A stretch of DNA of 64,000 nucleotides, taken from the NCBI RefSeq assembly GCF_039822625.1, contig NZ_JBDLLG010000014.1:1-64000 (forward strand), read 5' to 3'. Made by a program: the position numbers and the translations under genes. Below the pieces are notes generated by a model. That model did not search any database, was not told the origin of the DNA, and saw only the letters and a list, made by a program, of their open reading frames with translations. This document shows positions 7,024 to 16,554 of this stretch, in pieces (within the stretch, counting starts at the first letter, position 1; each line of letters starts with the position of its first letter). This DNA comes from Marinimicrobium locisalis. Its GTDB lineage: Bacteria > Pseudomonadota > Gammaproteobacteria > Pseudomonadales > Cellvibrionaceae.

Positions 7024-8124
7024 GTGATAGGCGATCGAAAAGTAAATGTATTTTTTGACGACGTAATGCTGGGCCACGACCCACAAGTGGATTTGCCCTT
7101 TCTGCCCAGCCGCGTTGAGAAACGGGTTAGGAGCGTCCTAGAAGGGCTGAACTTCAAGTGGAGCTACCCCGAACACCCTGGGCGGCTGAGCGCCATCAAG
7201 CAGTACCTGGATGAGAACCCCGTCCCCGGCATTCACCTGAAGTCTGGCCCCCGAGCCACCTACGACCAGCTAAGCCGCGTTCATACCACCTCCTACTTGG
7301 ACCATATCTTCTCAATGGCAGGCAAACGGGCCTGGCTGGATCGGGACACAACCGCCGTGTCTCCCGACAGTATCGAGGCCGCTACCACAGCGGCCGGAAA
7401 CGCCATTGCAGCGGTGGAAAGCGTGGTCAACAAGGAGGCGGACAGTGCCTTCGCCCTGGTTCGTCCTCCCGGCCACCACGCCGAGCCGGTCCGGGCCCGA
7501 GGTTTCTGCCTGTTGAATAACGTCGCCGTGGCGGCGGCCCATGCCCAGGCAAAGTTAGGGTGCGAACGGATTCTTCTCATTGACTGGGACGCACACCACG
7601 GCAACGGGACCCAGGACATATTCTGGGCGGACCCCGACGTGCTGTTCTTTGATACCCATTGTGCCGCACCTTTTTACCCCGGTTCCGGCCATCTGGAGGA
7701 TGTGGGTGCCGGGCTCGGCGAGGGCTATACCATTAACGTCCCGCTGCCCGAAACCACCGGAGATCTTGCTTTTGAGAAGGCCTTCCGCGAGATACTGATT
7801 CCGGCCGCCGAGCATTTTAAACCGGACTTGGTTTTAGTGTCGGCGGGCTTTGATCCACACCACAACGATATGGCCATGAACCTGAGCTATAACGGGTTCA
7901 AGGTCCTTACGAGTATCGTTCAAAATATTGCCGACCAGCACTGCGAGGGTCGGCTCGCCCTTGTGCTTGAAGGTGGTTACAACTTGACTTCGCTTTCTCG
8001 AGGTGTTCATGCCGTACTGGAAGTGTTGGCCGGCGGCGAGGTCCCGGAGCTTCAAGAGTGCGGCGTGCAGGCGGTGGCCGAGGCGGCAGCCTTCCACCGC
8101 TCGGCGTTTGTGGAGGATGACTAA
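7024..8124 (+). CDS. Histone-deacetylase-family amidohydrolase
   Basis: About 366 residues from a GTG at 7024, chosen because AAAGGAG lies just upstream and the family begins about here; an ATG at 6958 has no good ribosome site. Class II HDAC-type zinc enzymes remove acetyl groups from lysine or polyamines. Visible catalytic elements are RPPGHHAEP (the paired active-site His), GFCLLNNVAVAA, IDWDAHHGNGTQ (zinc-binding Asp and His), SAGFDPHHND (zinc Asp) and LEGGYN (transition-state Gly-Tyr). All zinc and charge-relay residues are present, so it should be active. The substrate (acetylpolyamine or acetyl-lysine) cannot be assigned. A strong hairpin follows at 8139-8166. Confidence 0.85.
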   Translation: MIGDRKVNVFFDDVMLGHDPQVDLPFLPSRVEKRVRSVLEGLNFKWSYPEHPGRLSAIKQYLDENPVPGIHLKSGPRATYDQLSRVHTTSYLDHIFSMAGKRAWLDRDTTAVSPDSIEAATTAAGNAIAAVESVVNKEADSAFALVRPPGHHAEPVRARGFCLLNNVAVAAAHAQAKLGCERILLIDWDAHHGNGTQDIFWADPDVLFFDTHCAAPFYPGSGHLEDVGAGLGEGYTINVPLPETTGDLAFEKAFREILIPAAEHFKPDLVLVSAGFDPHHNDMAMNLSYNGFKVLTSIVQNIADQHCEGRLALVLEGGYNLTSLSRGVHAVLEVLAGGEVPELQECGVQAVAEAAAFHRSAFVEDD

Positions 8125-8138
8125 GGGCGGTAGGGGAC

Positions 8139-8166
8139 GGGCACAACCGCTTGGCAAGCGGTGCCC
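8139..8166. terminator. Terminator after the deacetylase gene
   Basis: Stem GGGCAC-aa-CCGCTTG pairs with CAAGCGG-TGCCC around a single-base loop, beginning 14 bases after the stop codon. It separates the deacetylase from the respiratory operon. Confidence 0.6.
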
Positions 8167-8358
8167 TTAACGACGAGCCGTAAGTGGCAGGCCGACCAAT
8201 TCCGTCTACGCTGTAATGTGATATCCGACGAGACACAACTAGGCTGGCTAAGCTATCTGTCGCTCCCGAAAACCGTTTATGGAACCATGACGTTGAGAGC
8301 CCTCTAATGAAAAGAACCTAGCAACGGAGAACGGGTGGACTAAAGAGGCACGGAATTC

Positions 8359-9009
8359 ATGGCGCAGCTTTTTCGTCCCCGAGCCAATGCGATTGTGCGA
8401 CTGGTGATGGCTGCTTTTTTCGCGACCACACTGATAGGGGCCTGCTTCGCGATTGCACTCAACCACTCTCCCTACTTAACGGGTGTTGGCAGCACGCCCG
8501 AGCAGCCGGTGCCGTTCAGCCATAAGCACCATGTGGGCGGTCTCGGCATAGACTGTCGTTACTGTCATACCAGTGTGGAACAATCGACCTTCGCCGGCCT
8601 TCCGGATACGCGAACCTGTATGACGTGCCACTCCCAGCTGTGGACCAACGCCGAAATGCTGGAGCCGGTTCGCGAGAGCTTGAAACGGGACGAGCCTCTT
8701 AGGTGGCAACGCGTTCACAATCTAGCCGACTATGTTTATTTTGATCATCGCGCCCATGTCACCAACGGCGTGGGCTGTGAGTCCTGTCACGGGCGCGTGG
8801 ACAAGATGCCGCTAACCAGTCAACGGGCGCCGCTGACGATGCAATGGTGCCTGGACTGCCACCGGAGCCCGGCCCCTCACTTGCGGGGCGCGGAGGCGAT
8901 TACCGCTATGGGACATCCGCCCCCGGATTCGACAACCCAGCGCCAGTTAATGCAACAGTTTGATATTGAACCCGAACGGATGAGCGAGTGTGATGTATGT
9001 CATCGGTGA
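8359..9009 (+). CDS. actA: Alternative Complex III subunit A, pentaheme cytochrome c
   Basis: A 216-residue membrane-anchored multiheme cytochrome. One N-terminal membrane segment (about 12-36) is followed by five CxxCH sites (CRYCH, CMTCH, CESCH, CLDCH, CDVCH) with extra His ligands of the class III cytochrome type (SHKHHVGG, FDHRAHV). In Alternative Complex III this subunit takes electrons from the quinol-oxidising core and passes them to a cytochrome c. GAGG lies upstream of the ATG. It overlaps the next gene by 13 bases and is the first gene of an eleven-gene operon. The 5' gap (8167-8358) is the likely promoter region, but no strong consensus was seen. Confidence 0.9.
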   Translation: MAQLFRPRANAIVRLVMAAFFATTLIGACFAIALNHSPYLTGVGSTPEQPVPFSHKHHVGGLGIDCRYCHTSVEQSTFAGLPDTRTCMTCHSQLWTNAEMLEPVRESLKRDEPLRWQRVHNLADYVYFDHRAHVTNGVGCESCHGRVDKMPLTSQRAPLTMQWCLDCHRSPAPHLRGAEAITAMGHPPPDSTTQRQLMQQFDIEPERMSECDVCHR

Positions 9010-11978
9010 AGTATTGGGATAAATCATCGCTCGAAGAACCGCTATACGGAAAACACGGGACGGGGTATTGGCGCACGCTGAATGAGCTCGCCGAAAGCGC
9101 CGAGTGTGGCGAACAACCCCCTGGGGAGTTTCCCGATCCCGAATACCTGCAGAGGCTCCCGGTCAGCCGGCGCAGAGTACTGCAACTACTGGGAGCAAGC
9201 ATGGCGCTCGCCGGCGCTACGGCTTGCAAGCGGCAATCCCCGGAGGACATTGTTCCCTATGTGCAAAGGCCGGAGCAGCAGGTGCCCGGGCGCGCGGAAT
9301 ATTACGCCACAAGCATTCCTATCGACGGCTTCGCTCACGGCGTCCTGGCGGAAAGCCACGAAGGCAGACCCACCAAACTTGAAGGCAACCCGGACCACCC
9401 CGCCACCCTGGGTGCCTGCGATGCAGTGGCTCAGGCGGCGGTGCTCTCACTGTACGACCCGGACCGATCACCTGCGGTTAGACGGGAGGGAACGATCACC
9501 TCATACGGCGCCCTACTCGAAACGCTGCATCAGCGCCAGCAACAATGGGATGCCGAGCAGGGCCGTGGCCTTTGCTTTCTCTCGCGCCCCGTAACCTCAC
9601 CCAGTGAACTGGCAGCCATGGAACATTTGCGCCGTCGCTGGCCCAAGGCTCAGTGGTTTATGCACGACCCTCTGGACCGGTCAGCCACCTATGAAGGCGT
9701 CAAGCAGTGCTTCGGCTCGCCCCTTGAGCCGGTGTATCAGTTCGGCCGCGCTGACCTTGTGCTGTCACTGGATGCCAATTTTCTGCAAAGCCAGCCCGGT
9801 GCGTTGCGCTACGCCCGTGACTTCATGGCGCGCCGAAAGCCTGAAAACAGCAACGCGAGTTTCGCCCGTCTTTACGCCATTGAATCCACACCCACGGTCA
9901 CGGGTGCCGTGGCCGAGCACCGCTACGGCATGCCATTCCCCCAGGTGGAAGCCGCGTCGCGACAAATTGCCCAAGCAATGGGTTTAGCGGTGAAGGCCCC
10001 TCCACAACCTGTGCTGACAGACCGCTGGCTACAGGCTCTGGTGGAAGACCTGGAACACCACAAGGGGGCCGCGCTGGTGGTACCCGGGGACCAACAGCCC
10101 GCCTCCGTTCACGCCATTGCTCATGCAATAAACGCCGCGCTCGGGGCCACCCATACGCTCGTGGAATATATTCCCCCTGCCATTGGGAACCATTCGGACC
10201 CGCCGCTTGCCTCTTTGGCGGAAGCCGTATCCGGCGCAGAGGTGGAAAGCCTAGTGGTGTTGGGCAGCAACCCGGTCTATACGGGCGCCGCCGATCTCGA
10301 TTTCAGGCACCTGTACCAACGCGTTCCCTGGCGCCTGCATTGGGGGGAGTACAACGACGAAACCGGCCAGCTTTCCCATTGGCATGTGCCGGCCACCCAC
10401 CCTCTGGAAGCCTGGGGCGATGCCCGGGCGTATGACGGTACCGCCAGCCTGGTGCAACCATTGATTCAGCCCCTGCATGAGGGCAAAACCGCACTGCAGT
10501 TGCTGGCCGCGCTGTCCCAAGCCACTGACGAACGCCCGCGAGAGCTGCTTCAGGAATACTGGCGTCAGCAAAGCGAAAGCGAAACGTTTGAGCATAACTG
10601 GCGCCGCTGGCTTCACGGTGGGGTAATACCCGATTCAGCCCCGACGCCCGTGAGCGTCTCGTTGCGAGCGAGTTGGTCGCGCCGACTCCCCGAGCCCTCA
10701 CCGGGAGCGGAGGCCCTAATACTGCAACTGCAACCCGATGTCGCTTTGCGAGACGGCCACTACGCCAATAACGGTTGGCTGCAGGAAATGCCCCGGCCGA
10801 TTACCACACTGACCTGGGACAACGCCGCCCTTCTCAGCCCCCAGCTCGCGAAACGCTACAAGCTGAAGGACGGCGACATCATCGCCCTGACCACCGCAGT
10901 GGGCCGCGCCGAAGCACCGGTGTACGTTTTGCCCGGCCAGCCCGAGCATGCGGTTACGCTCGCCCTCGGTTATGGCCGCACATACGCCGGCCGAGTGGGC
11001 AACGCCGTGGGCACCAATGCCTACACCTTGCGCCCGAGCAACGAACCCTGGGCGACGACACTGGAAGCGTTGACCCCCACCGGCGAGCACCGGACGCTGG
11101 CACTGATCCAAAACCATCACTCCATCGAAGGGCGGGACTTGATTCGTGCCACCACTCTGGAAGACTACCGCGCTAACCCGGACTTCGCCCAGCACCCGGC
11201 GCCGAGCAAGTCCCTTTACCCGGAACCGGGTCCGCCTCAACGCCAGGCCGAGCACGCCTGGGGAATGGCCATCGACTTATCGGCCTGTATCGGGTGTAAC
11301 GCCTGCGTCACCGCCTGTCAGGCCGAGAACAACATTCCCGTGGTCGGCGCCGAGGAAGTGGCCCGAGGCCATGACATGCACTGGCTTCGGGTCGACCGCT
11401 ATTTTTCCGGCTCACCCGACAAACCGGATATGGTGTTCCAGCCGGTACCCTGCATGCATTGTGAAAACGCCCCCTGTGAACCGGTATGCCCGGTGGGCGC
11501 CACTCAGCACTCCGCCGACGGTTTGAACCAAATGGTTTACCAACGCTGTGTGGGCACGCGCTACTGCTCCCAGAACTGCCCCTACAAAGTGCGCCGATTT
11601 AACTGGTTTGACTACACCAGCGCCCGGGCCCGGCATCCCGCTCGCCCGGCGGTTCAAAATCCGGACGTCACCGTGCGTTCGCGCGGAGTCATGGAAAAAT
11701 GCACTTACTGTGTTCAGCGTCTCAACGAAGCAACAAGCAACGCCGAGGCTGAAAACCGGCCCCTGGCCGACGGCGAAGTACGCACGGCCTGCCAACAGAG
11801 TTGCCCGACCCGGGCCATCAGCTTCGGTGATATCGCCGATCGCCACAGTCAGGTGAGCGAATGGAAATCGAGCCCGCTGAACTACGGCATGCTTGAGCAC
11901 CTGAACACTCGCCCTCGTACCACTTACCTGGCGGCGGTGCGCCACCCGAATCCGGCCATGGGGGAAGGTGAACCGTGA
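8997..11978 (+). CDS. actB: Alternative Complex III subunit B, molybdopterin-like iron-sulfur protein
   Basis: A 993-residue periplasmic subunit. The N-terminal region carries a twin-arginine type signal (RRRVLQLLG about residue 60) ending in a possible lipobox (ATAC). Residues to about 740 resemble a molybdopterin oxidoreductase but, as known for ActB, probably lack the cofactor. The C-terminal 230 residues form a ferredoxin-like module with four cysteine clusters: CIGCNACVTAC, CMHCENAPCEPVC, CVGTRYCSQNC and CTYC...CQQSC. These should hold three [4Fe-4S] and one [3Fe-4S] centres. It is the central electron wire from ActC to the cytochromes. Export would use the Tat machinery encoded at 36834-38385. 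Confidence 0.9.
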   Translation: MSSVKYWDKSSLEEPLYGKHGTGYWRTLNELAESAECGEQPPGEFPDPEYLQRLPVSRRRVLQLLGASMALAGATACKRQSPEDIVPYVQRPEQQVPGRAEYYATSIPIDGFAHGVLAESHEGRPTKLEGNPDHPATLGACDAVAQAAVLSLYDPDRSPAVRREGTITSYGALLETLHQRQQQWDAEQGRGLCFLSRPVTSPSELAAMEHLRRRWPKAQWFMHDPLDRSATYEGVKQCFGSPLEPVYQFGRADLVLSLDANFLQSQPGALRYARDFMARRKPENSNASFARLYAIESTPTVTGAVAEHRYGMPFPQVEAASRQIAQAMGLAVKAPPQPVLTDRWLQALVEDLEHHKGAALVVPGDQQPASVHAIAHAINAALGATHTLVEYIPPAIGNHSDPPLASLAEAVSGAEVESLVVLGSNPVYTGAADLDFRHLYQRVPWRLHWGEYNDETGQLSHWHVPATHPLEAWGDARAYDGTASLVQPLIQPLHEGKTALQLLAALSQATDERPRELLQEYWRQQSESETFEHNWRRWLHGGVIPDSAPTPVSVSLRASWSRRLPEPSPGAEALILQLQPDVALRDGHYANNGWLQEMPRPITTLTWDNAALLSPQLAKRYKLKDGDIIALTTAVGRAEAPVYVLPGQPEHAVTLALGYGRTYAGRVGNAVGTNAYTLRPSNEPWATTLEALTPTGEHRTLALIQNHHSIEGRDLIRATTLEDYRANPDFAQHPAPSKSLYPEPGPPQRQAEHAWGMAIDLSACIGCNACVTACQAENNIPVVGAEEVARGHDMHWLRVDRYFSGSPDKPDMVFQPVPCMHCENAPCEPVCPVGATQHSADGLNQMVYQRCVGTRYCSQNCPYKVRRFNWFDYTSARARHPARPAVQNPDVTVRSRGVMEKCTYCVQRLNEATSNAEAENRPLADGEVRTACQQSCPTRAISFGDIADRHSQVSEWKSSPLNYGMLEHLNTRPRTTYLAAVRHPNPAMGEGEP

Positions 11979-13327
11979 CGGATGCCCGCCCCCAAGCGCT
12001 ACTCCCCCGTGACCTGGACCACACCAGTGTCACCGACAGAGTCACCGGTCTGATACTAGAGGCGCCAGCGCCTCGCCCCTGGTGGTGGGCACTCGGCTTT
12101 TCACTGGGGCTAACACTGATGTTTCTGCTCGGCCTCGGCTATCTCCTAAAAGCCGGCGTCGGAATTTTCGGAATCAATATTCCGGTCGCCTGGGGCTTTC
12201 CCATCGTGAACACCATTTGGTGGATCGGCATTGCTCACGCTGGCACACTGATTTCCGCCGTGTTGCTACTCACCCGCCAGCCCTGGCGTGCTTCCATCAA
12301 CCGTCTGGCCGAAGCCATGGCCATGTTTGCGATCCTCTGTGCCGGCCTGTACCCGATTATGCACCTGGGTCGGCCGGCCTTCGCTTATTACCTGCTCCCC
12401 TACCCGGACACCCTGGGCCTGTGGCCTCAATGGCGCAGCCCCTTGGTGTGGGACTTTTTCGCCATCGCCACCTACTTGGTTTTCACCGTCTGTTTTCTGT
12501 ATTTAAGTCTGTTACCCGATTTTGCCACCCTGCGGGACCGGGCCAAACGCAAAGGTGCGCAGCTCTTTTACGCCGTGCTGGCATTGGGCTGGCGGAACTC
12601 CGCACGTCACTGGGCCCGCTACGAGAGTGCCAACCGGGTACTGGCTCTGGTGGCGGCGCCCATCGTGGTCTCGGTCACCGGTATTATTTCCCTGGACTTG
12701 GCCATCTCCATTGTGCCGGGTTATCACTTCACGATTTTTCCCCCGTACTTTGTGGCGGGCGCGCTGTTCTCCGGCTTTGCCACCGTCGCTCTGCTAGCGG
12801 TGACCATGCGTTCACTGTTTCGCCTCCGGGATCTGATTACCTTGCGTCACCTGGATTACCTAGGGCGCATGATGCTGTTGTTTGCATTGATTGTGGCTTA
12901 CAGCTATAGCCAGGAAATCTTCACCGCCTGGTATTCCGGTGAAGTGAGTTACCGGCACCTTTACATCGACCGCTGGACCGGCCCCTATGCGCCGGCGTGG
13001 TGGGCGATGTTCATATGCAATGTGATGCTGGTGCAGCTGCTTTGGCTCAGGCGCGTTCGCACCTCCCCCACCGCTTTGGTGCTGCTCGCGATTACCAGCA
13101 ATATCGGTATGTGGCTGGAGCGTTTCCAAATTGTTTTTACCAGCACCCATGCCGATTACATGCCCTCCGCCTGGGATACCGCCTGGCCCACCCTCTGGGA
13201 CTGGCTGCTGTATGCCGGGTCTTTGGGTTTGTTCACGCTCTTGCTTCTGATCTTTGTGCGGGTGGCTCCGGTAATTTCGTTGCACGACATGCGGTCTCTG
13301 ATACACAGGAGGCGCCCCAATGACTGA
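11975..13327 (+). CDS. actC: Alternative Complex III subunit C, NrfD-like quinol-binding membrane protein
   Basis: A 450-residue integral membrane protein with about ten helices and NrfD/PsrC family features. It opens with GLILEAPAPRPWWWALGFSL, a conserved entry sequence of ActC proteins, and has a helix with NTIWWIGIAHAG where quinol is thought to bind. The GTG at 11975 overlaps the actB stop. A charged helix face (HLGRPAFAY) matches the proposed proton path of the family. Together with ActF it forms the membrane core. Confidence 0.9.
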   Translation: MTDARPQALLPRDLDHTSVTDRVTGLILEAPAPRPWWWALGFSLGLTLMFLLGLGYLLKAGVGIFGINIPVAWGFPIVNTIWWIGIAHAGTLISAVLLLTRQPWRASINRLAEAMAMFAILCAGLYPIMHLGRPAFAYYLLPYPDTLGLWPQWRSPLVWDFFAIATYLVFTVCFLYLSLLPDFATLRDRAKRKGAQLFYAVLALGWRNSARHWARYESANRVLALVAAPIVVSVTGIISLDLAISIVPGYHFTIFPPYFVAGALFSGFATVALLAVTMRSLFRLRDLITLRHLDYLGRMMLLFALIVAYSYSQEIFTAWYSGEVSYRHLYIDRWTGPYAPAWWAMFICNVMLVQLLWLRRVRTSPTALVLLAITSNIGMWLERFQIVFTSTHADYMPSAWDTAWPTLWDWLLYAGSLGLFTLLLLIFVRVAPVISLHDMRSLIHRRRPND

Positions 13328-13841
13328 TACCCATCCCTACGGTGTGATGGCGCGATTCGCCGACGCCGAGGCCTTGTTGCAGGCCACCAAAGCGGCCCGC
13401 CAAGCCGGCTATCAACGCATGGATGCGTATACGCCCTTCCCCGTTCCAGGGCTGAGCGAGGCGCTCGGTTTTCGGGAACGGCGTATTGCACCCGTGGCTC
13501 TCGGGAGCGGAACCATCGGAAGCGTGTTCGCATTCACCCTGCAGTGGTATTCCGCCACTATTGACTACCCGTACCTGGTGGGGGGTAAACCGTTGAACAG
13601 CTGGCCGGCGTTCCTGCCCATTACGTTTGAAGTGGGCATACTGACTGCGGTACTGGCCGCCGTCGTTGCCATGCTCGTCGGCAATGGCTTGCCCCGCCCC
13701 TATCACCCGGCCTTTAACGAGCGAGCCTTCGAGCGCGCTTCCAGTGATGGTTTCTTTCTTCTGCTTTGCGAACCGGCACCCCAGGCCAGGGCCTTTTTAG
13801 AAGCGCAAACACCGCTCGCCGTATTGGAGGTGACGCCGTGA
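13320..13841 (+). CDS. actD: Alternative Complex III subunit D (DUF3341)
   Basis: A 173-residue protein with an N-terminal soluble alpha/beta part (GVMARFADAEALLQATKAARQAG...MDAYTPFPV, the DUF3341 signature) and two central membrane helices (about 61-82 and 97-125). In Alternative Complex III it attaches to the ActC/ActF core from the cytoplasmic side. It overlaps actC (ATGACTGA) and actE, so translation is coupled. Length is typical. Confidence 0.88.
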   Translation: MTDTHPYGVMARFADAEALLQATKAARQAGYQRMDAYTPFPVPGLSEALGFRERRIAPVALGSGTIGSVFAFTLQWYSATIDYPYLVGGKPLNSWPAFLPITFEVGILTAVLAAVVAMLVGNGLPRPYHPAFNERAFERASSDGFFLLLCEPAPQARAFLEAQTPLAVLEVTP

Positions 13842-14368
13842 AACGGCTCCGGCTTGTGCTGCTGGCCCTAATGCTGTTCGCCTGTGAGCAGGAGATGGCG
13901 GAGCAGCCCCGCTATGACCCTTACGAGGCGGCACCGGGCTGGCCCGATGACCAGTCCGCCCGCCTGCCGGTTCCGGGCACGGTGGCCAGAAGCGACCGGC
14001 TGGAGCCGGAGCCCACCACGCTGCCGGTTCCACTAACACGTACCCTGTTGGAAACCGGCCGGAAACAGTTCGATATTTTCTGCGCTCCCTGCCACGGCAA
14101 AGTGGGCGCGGGTGATGGCATGGTGGTCCAGCGCGGCTTCCCGGCGCCACCCACCCTGCATGAAGAACGGCTACGGCAGGTACCGCTGCGCCACTTTTAC
14201 GATGTGATGACCGACGGATTCGGGGTAATGTATTCCTACGCTTCCCGCGTGACCCCGCCCGAACGCTGGGCCATTGCCGCCTATATTCGGGCGCTGCAAC
14301 TGTCTCAACACGGGGAGTTCGATGAGCTGACACCGACCCAACGCAAGCGGTTGGAGGCTCAACCATGA
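13838..14368 (+). CDS. actE: Alternative Complex III subunit E, monoheme lipoprotein cytochrome c
   Basis: About 176 residues from the GTG at 13838, which overlaps the actD stop (GTGA) and has GGAGGTGA upstream; a start 72 bases earlier would remove the lipoprotein signal. A signal peptide ends in LFAC (lipidation Cys). One heme site reads CAPCHGKVGAGDG, with a distal Met likely in the later part (GVMYSYASRV). ActE is the exit cytochrome that hands electrons to the oxidase. Confidence 0.88.
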   Translation: MKRLRLVLLALMLFACEQEMAEQPRYDPYEAAPGWPDDQSARLPVPGTVARSDRLEPEPTTLPVPLTRTLLETGRKQFDIFCAPCHGKVGAGDGMVVQRGFPAPPTLHEERLRQVPLRHFYDVMTDGFGVMYSYASRVTPPERWAIAAYIRALQLSQHGEFDELTPTQRKRLEAQP

Positions 14369-15408
14369 TCCCACCCATGCCACGTATGCCCACTCTCTTT
14401 TGGCTGCCGTTGACGGTCGCTGGCGCTGTCGGCCTAGGCGGGGCACTGCTGGACTGGCCTCTGTTCCTAAGCGGCTGGCTCACCGCGGCGCTGACCTGGA
14501 TCGCTCTGCCCCTCGGCGCCCTCGCGGTATTGATGACCCACGGCTTAACCGGAGGGCGCTGGGGCGATCAAACCCTGCCGGTCTGGCGCGCACTGGCGGC
14601 CACACTGCCTCTGTCGGTGGCGGCTATGATGCCATTGTTGTTCGGTTTGAATGAGCTATTCCCCTGGACTCAGCCGGAAAGCACCTTGCCCGAGGTCGTG
14701 CGCAATAAGCGCCTATACCTGAATCCGGGCTTTTTTATCGCCCGCACCCTCGGCTTCTTCATCCTCTGGCTGGGACTGGTCGTCATGCTATTGCGGCGCA
14801 GCCCGAAACGTCTGCACGGCCCGGGCTTGCTTCTATGGTTGTTATCCCTCACGTTTTTCAGCGTGGACTGGCTCATGTCGCTGGAACCAACCTTCTATTC
14901 CGATGTGTTCGGTTTGATTTTCGCGACCAGCGCCATCGGCGCCGCCATGGCGATGGGGCTGCTTCTGCGGGCCGGCCGTGGCGACCCTACCGCCACTCGG
15001 GACCTGCTAGGCCTTTGGCTGGCGGTGGTGATTGGCTGGGCCTTTTTGGCGTTTTCCCAGTACATTATCATCTGGCACGGCAACCTGCCCCACGAAATCG
15101 GCTGGTATGTCCACCGAAGTGAAGGCCACTGGCGAACGCTAGGCGTGGTGTCTTTCGGGTTGTTTTGTGCGGGCCCCTTGATCGCCCTGTTGGCGGGGCA
15201 GAGAACCCGCCGCTCGCTCTTGGCTTTGGCCGCCGTTGTGACTCTGGCAGGCTTTGTGCTACGCACGCAATGGCTGGTTATGCCCGCCTTCCCCCGGGCA
15301 GATCTCATCTGGCACGGCTTCACTTGGCTTGCAACATTCGCGCTGGGCGCCGCCCACGTCGGGATGGCATTCGCTTCATTGAAACAACAGGAGGCGCATC
15401 ATGACTAA
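14365..15408 (+). CDS. actF: Alternative Complex III subunit F, second NrfD-like membrane protein
   Basis: A 347-residue membrane protein with about ten helices, the shorter partner of ActC. A conserved stretch DWLMSLEPTFYSDVFGL is typical of ActF, as is QYIIIWHGNLPHEIGWY, with polar and charged residues inside helices consistent with a proton channel. The ATG at 14365 overlaps the actE stop (ATGA). Confidence 0.88.
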   Translation: MIPPMPRMPTLFWLPLTVAGAVGLGGALLDWPLFLSGWLTAALTWIALPLGALAVLMTHGLTGGRWGDQTLPVWRALAATLPLSVAAMMPLLFGLNELFPWTQPESTLPEVVRNKRLYLNPGFFIARTLGFFILWLGLVVMLLRRSPKRLHGPGLLLWLLSLTFFSVDWLMSLEPTFYSDVFGLIFATSAIGAAMAMGLLLRAGRGDPTATRDLLGLWLAVVIGWAFLAFSQYIIIWHGNLPHEIGWYVHRSEGHWRTLGVVSFGLFCAGPLIALLAGQRTRRSLLALAAVVTLAGFVLRTQWLVMPAFPRADLIWHGFTWLATFALGAAHVGMAFASLKQQEAHHD

Positions 15409-15766
15409 CAAACACTCCCCACACGAAGTCAGCGATGCCGACCCCCGACTGATTCTGTGGATGATGGTCCTTACGGTGATCATTGTGCTGGCAGGAAGCG
15501 GGCTGCTATGGCTGGGTTGGTTGCACCTGGACTTCCCAAAAGACAATCCCGGGAAGAGCGACTGGTTCGGTGCCGAACAACCTCGGCTACAAACACAGCC
15601 GGCAAAGGATTTCACCAAGCAAGAAACGCAATGGAAGCATCAACTGGAAAGCGCCGGCTGGATAAACCGAGAAGAAGGCGTTGTGCATATGCCCATTGAG
15701 CAGGCCATGGCCCTACTGATCCAGCGTCGCGGCGCCAAGGAAGAGGCGGAGGAGAGCAAGCCATGA
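15401..15766 (+). CDS. Small single-pass protein of the ACIII-oxidase operon
   Basis: A 121-residue protein with one membrane helix (about 18-42, LILWMMVLTVIIVLAGSGLL). A C-terminal motif reads WINREEGVVHMPIEQAMALL. A 'wxdrekGxvriPIerAMxL' motif occurs in small proteins encoded beside Alternative Complex III and caa3 oxidases, sometimes fused or adjacent to a SCO protein. It overlaps both neighbours (actF and the SCO gene) by 4-8 bases. It may be an accessory subunit (ActG-like) or an assembly factor; the sequence does not decide. Confidence 0.65.
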   Translation: MTNKHSPHEVSDADPRLILWMMVLTVIIVLAGSGLLWLGWLHLDFPKDNPGKSDWFGAEQPRLQTQPAKDFTKQETQWKHQLESAGWINREEGVVHMPIEQAMALLIQRRGAKEEAEESKP

Positions 15767-16554
15767 GATGGCGACGCCTGTTCGCCCAAACCGCCGCTCT
15801 GCTCACGCTGTCCGCAAGCACCTGCCTCGCGGCGCCACAACAGGAGGCCCTGGATTCCGTCAATTTCCGCCAACAGATTGGTAATGTCATTCCGGCCAAC
15901 CTTCACTTTACCGCGAGCGGTGGCGAGAGCCTCGCCCTCCACACTCTGGCGGAAGAGCGCCCACTGGTGCTCGTCATGTCCTGGTTCGACTGCCCCCACC
16001 TCTGCCCCATGGTCCTAAGCCATTTGGCAACGGCCACCTCCAAGCTCCCCTTCGCCAAAGCGCGTTACGAGGTGGCGGTGGTGAGCATTGACCCTGAAGA
16101 GACTCCATCTCAAGCGCAACACACCCGGGCTCAACTTAAACGTCAGCACGGTGATGCTGTAAGTGACTGGCATCTGTTGACCGGTACGCGCCCCGCCATT
16201 GGCGAGCTGGCGCAAGCGGTCGGTTTTCAGTACGCGTATGACGCCGAGCGTGACCGCTACGCGCACCCAGCCGGGCTGGTGATCGTTAACCCCGGCGGTA
16301 CAATTGGCCGTTATTTGTTCGGTATCCGCCCCGAGCCCGGCGACCTTAAACTTGCGCTGGTGGAAGCGGGAGAAGGGAAACTCGGCACACCCATTGATCA
16401 ACTGGTGTTGCGATGCTACCGCTTCGACCCCGAAAGCGGACGCTACAACGTAGCGGTAATCGGCACCCTACGGTGGGTGGGAGGGGCTTTCCTACTCGCG
16501 CTGGCAGGGCTGTTTCTCTGGCTGCGACGTCGAGAGCGAGCACGAATGACATGA
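15763..16554 (+). CDS. SCO1/SenC/PrrC copper chaperone with C-terminal membrane anchor
   Basis: A 263-residue periplasmic thioredoxin-fold protein. It has a signal peptide (about 1-24), the copper-binding Cys77-x3-Cys81 in DCPHLCPM, and a later HPAGLVIVNPGG stretch with the third ligand His. Residues about 228-250 form a C-terminal membrane helix, an anchor position different from the usual N-terminal one. SCO proteins load the CuA site of oxidase subunit II, and here the gene overlaps the subunit II gene (ATGA), fitting that role. Confidence 0.85.
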   Translation: MRWRRLFAQTAALLTLSASTCLAAPQQEALDSVNFRQQIGNVIPANLHFTASGGESLALHTLAEERPLVLVMSWFDCPHLCPMVLSHLATATSKLPFAKARYEVAVVSIDPEETPSQAQHTRAQLKRQHGDAVSDWHLLTGTRPAIGELAQAVGFQYAYDAERDRYAHPAGLVIVNPGGTIGRYLFGIRPEPGDLKLALVEAGEGKLGTPIDQLVLRCYRFDPESGRYNVAVIGTLRWVGGAFLLALAGLFLWLRRRERARMT

